Source: Parasponia andersonii
Lineage: Eukaryota > Streptophyta > Magnoliopsida > Rosales > Cannabaceae
Assembly (NCBI GenBank): GCA_002914805.1
Contig: JXTB01000035.1
Span: 124,001 to 188,000, forward strand
Length of the DNA: 64,000 nucleotides
Reading direction: 5' to 3'
The position numbers and the translations under genes were made by a program. The notes beneath the pieces are model-generated. The model worked only from the letters and a program-made list of their open reading frames with translations. It was not told the origin of the DNA and did not search any database. Shown piece by piece: positions 62,098 to 64,000 of this stretch (positions are counted from its first letter, which is position 1; the number at the start of each line of letters is the position of its first letter).

Positions 62098-64000
62098 GAA
62101 CTATTATTCTAAGGAATATTGGAATAGTGCAATGACATTTCTTGATAGAGCAAAAAGTTTTGTAAATGACCAAGACAAAATTCATTGTCTATGTAAAGAA
62201 TGTCGTAATGTGTTGCATAAGACACTTGATGTGGTGAATACGTATATAATAACTCATGGATTCAATATAGAATATACCACTTAGACATTTCATGGAGAAG
62301 TAGATGATATAGACATTTCGCAAAATGACCTGTATAGAGGCAATGTTGTAGTAGATAAGATGGTAAATGTGATAAATGACTTCATAGGTCCATTTACTCA
62401 TAGTTCTATTCATACTGACGTGAATATGGATAAAGATGTTGCAATGTCGTTTCTATATCTGCAGAACAGTTTGATGATTTGTTCTCCGAGGTTGAGTTAG
62501 AATTATATCTTGGGTGTACACATTTCTCAGCCTTAAATTTCTTGGCCAAACTTATGCATTTGAAAGTAATATATAAGTAGAGCAATAAATCATTTGATAG
62601 CCTATTAAAATTATTAAAAGAGGCACTTCTAGTAGAGAACAAGTTACCGGGGTCATATTACGAGGCGTAAAAATGGACGTCTAAGCTGGGATTAGGGTAG
62701 GAGTCAATTTATGTTTGCAAATAAATGCAGACAAAGAAAATTATTCTATATGTGGGGTGGGCCGTTGGGTGGATTAAAGTACGAATGACAAGAAGGTACT
62801 TCACAAAGTGTTACGGTATTTCCTATTGACACCACGATTAAAGCGATTATATAGGTTGAGGTATATTGCAGCAAGTAGGAGGTGGCACCATTCAGGTCTT
62901 TCTAAAGAGGAAGAGGTGTTAAGACATCCAGTAAATGGAAAGGCATGGAAAGTGTTTGATCATAGATATCCTGAATTTGTCAAAGAACCAAGGAATGTAC
63001 GATTAGGATTAGTAGCAGATGGATTCAATCCATTTGGCAACATGAGTTTGCCTTACAGTGCGTGGCCAGTAATATTGACGACTTATAACTTGCAATCTTG
63101 ACTTTGCATGAAAGAGTGTTATTTCATGATGTCACTGTTAATTCCTAGTTCTTAATCTCCAAGAAAAGATATAGATGTTTTTTTGAGGCCGTTGATTGAG
63201 GAGTTGAAACAATTATGGGTTGTCAGGGTAAATACTCGAGATTCTGCTAGTAATAGCACATTCAAAATATGAGCTGCATTTTTGTGGACTATTAATAATT
63301 TATCGGTCCGTAGTAGTTTATGTGATTGGAGTGGTCAAGGTTTCAAAGCTTGTTCAACCTGTAATGAAGATATCCCTTTGTTAAGATTGAAGACCAAAAC
63401 TTGTTATGTGGGTTACAGATATTTCCTGCCGACTAATCATTCAATGAGAAGAAGTAAAAAATTTGATGGGAAACTAGAGAAAGGAAACTCACCTCGGCGT
63501 TTCAGTAATGAATATATTTTAGAACAATTGAGACTGTAATCATATATATTGTCGAGTAAATATCCAAGTTATGAAGGGATTAAGAGAAAACGTGACAAAG
63601 ACGAACCAAACTAGAGAAAGAAAAATATCTTTTATGAGCTAAATTATTGGTTGTTATTATCTTTGAGACACAATTTTGATATTATGCATATTGAGAAAAT
63701 TGAGTATGATAGTGTTCTTAGCACAATGTTGGGAATTGAAAACAAATCAAAAGACACAATTAATGCCCGACGTGATTTAGCTGATATGAAAATAAGACGA
63801 GAGTTGCATCTGGATGAATCGGGAAATAAGTTGATTAAACTTCACGCACAATATGCTCACACTGCCGATGAACAGCATAAATAATGTCAATATATTAAGT
63901 CGGTTAAGTTTCCCGATAACTTTGCAAGTAACCTGTAGAGAAATGTAACTAATAATGACTCAAAAATAACTGTCCTGAAGTCGTATGATTGTCATATTAT
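62098..64000 (+). pseudogene. CACTA TNP2-type transposase, degenerate and cut by window edge
   Basis: Pieces appear in normal order: transposase-associated domain with IHCLCKECRNVLHKT, then ITHGFNIEYTT and FHGE (62170-62297); LYLGCTHFSALNFLAKLMHL then SNKSFDSLLKLLKEA (62500-62630); TNP2 core LKRLYRLRYIAASRRWHHSG, VLRHPVNGKAWKVFD and VRLGLVADGFNPFGNMS (62830-63050); KDIDVFLRPLIEELKQLW (63165-63220); CSTCNEDIPLLRLKTKTCYV (63350-63415); MRRSKKFDGK (63450-63475); LRHNFDIMHIEK then DTINARRDLADMKIRREL (63660-63810); KFPDNFASNL and LKSYDCH at the edge. Several stops and frame changes interrupt it, so no working DDE transposase can be made. Confidence 0.88.

Larger units (their letters stand above)
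58310..64000 (+). mobile_element. Decayed CACTA (En/Spm-type) DNA transposon, right end outside window
   Basis: The left part (about 58380-58920) has repeated subterminal motifs on both strands around TATAGCGACGAC (58747, 58871) and variants such as TATAGCGATAATATT (58455) and CTATAGTGATGAC (58652), the pattern of CACTA subterminal transposase-binding regions. A CT-rich leader-like tract follows (58994-59075), then AT-rich filler, a minisatellite of over 1 kb, and a broken TNP2-type transposase that runs off the edge. I could not find a clean CACTA terminus on the left, so that boundary is approximate. The whole is inactive. Confidence 0.75.

Noticed and set aside
1..64000. A novel multi-gene system
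   Set aside because: The three genes are well-known plant families with no functional linkage visible, and the remainder is explained by transposons, MITEs, simple repeats and spacer.

Overview
The window is nuclear DNA of a flowering plant, almost certainly a eudicot. The evidence is intron-rich genes with short GT-AG introns, an AT-rich and repeat-filled intergenic background, and three recognisable plant genes: an ERECTA receptor kinase, a class XI myosin of the XI-I type and an OXIDATIVE STRESS 3-like protein. I cannot name the species from sequence alone. There is a 29-base run of N (50547-50575) and a single N (52181), so this is a draft scaffold.

Layout. 1-14.4 kb is gene-free and repeat-rich. 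It holds a short, internally deleted Ty1/copia element (about 1090-3533) and a longer decayed copia element (about 7045-13065), both on the + strand, plus a SINE-like fragment and microsatellites. 15013-22714 (+) is a complete ERECTA gene: 27 coding exons that join to a 983-residue protein. 22.7-27.5 kb is AT-rich spacer with tandem repeats and MITE-like inverted repeats. 27771-44862 (+) is a complete myosin XI-I gene: 38 coding exons joining to 1517 residues. 45650-46916 (-) is a two-exon OXS3-like gene (268 residues), convergent with the myosin gene. 47-58 kb has no gene I can support; it holds tandem duplications, a GC-richer repeat-like block and a hAT-type MITE with a perfect 8-bp target duplication. 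From about 57.8 kb there are two copies of one MITE family set in TA microsatellites, then a decayed CACTA (En/Spm-type) transposon that runs off the right edge, with a degenerate minisatellite of over 1 kb and a broken TNP2-type transposase.

How the genes relate. The three genes are ordinary, independently transcribed nuclear genes. They serve cell-surface signalling in growth and stomatal patterning (ERECTA), actin-based transport and nuclear positioning (myosin XI-I) and stress tolerance (OXS3-like). I see no operon-like or cluster logic and no convincing new biological system. The most useful oddities are four GC-AG introns inferred from reading frame and homology, a duplicated 3' splice site in ERECTA whose upstream copy would give a truncated receptor, MITE and SINE-like insertions in myosin introns, and MITEs embedded in TA microsatellites. 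All exon joins come from reading splice signals by eye against remembered family sequence; no alignment was run.
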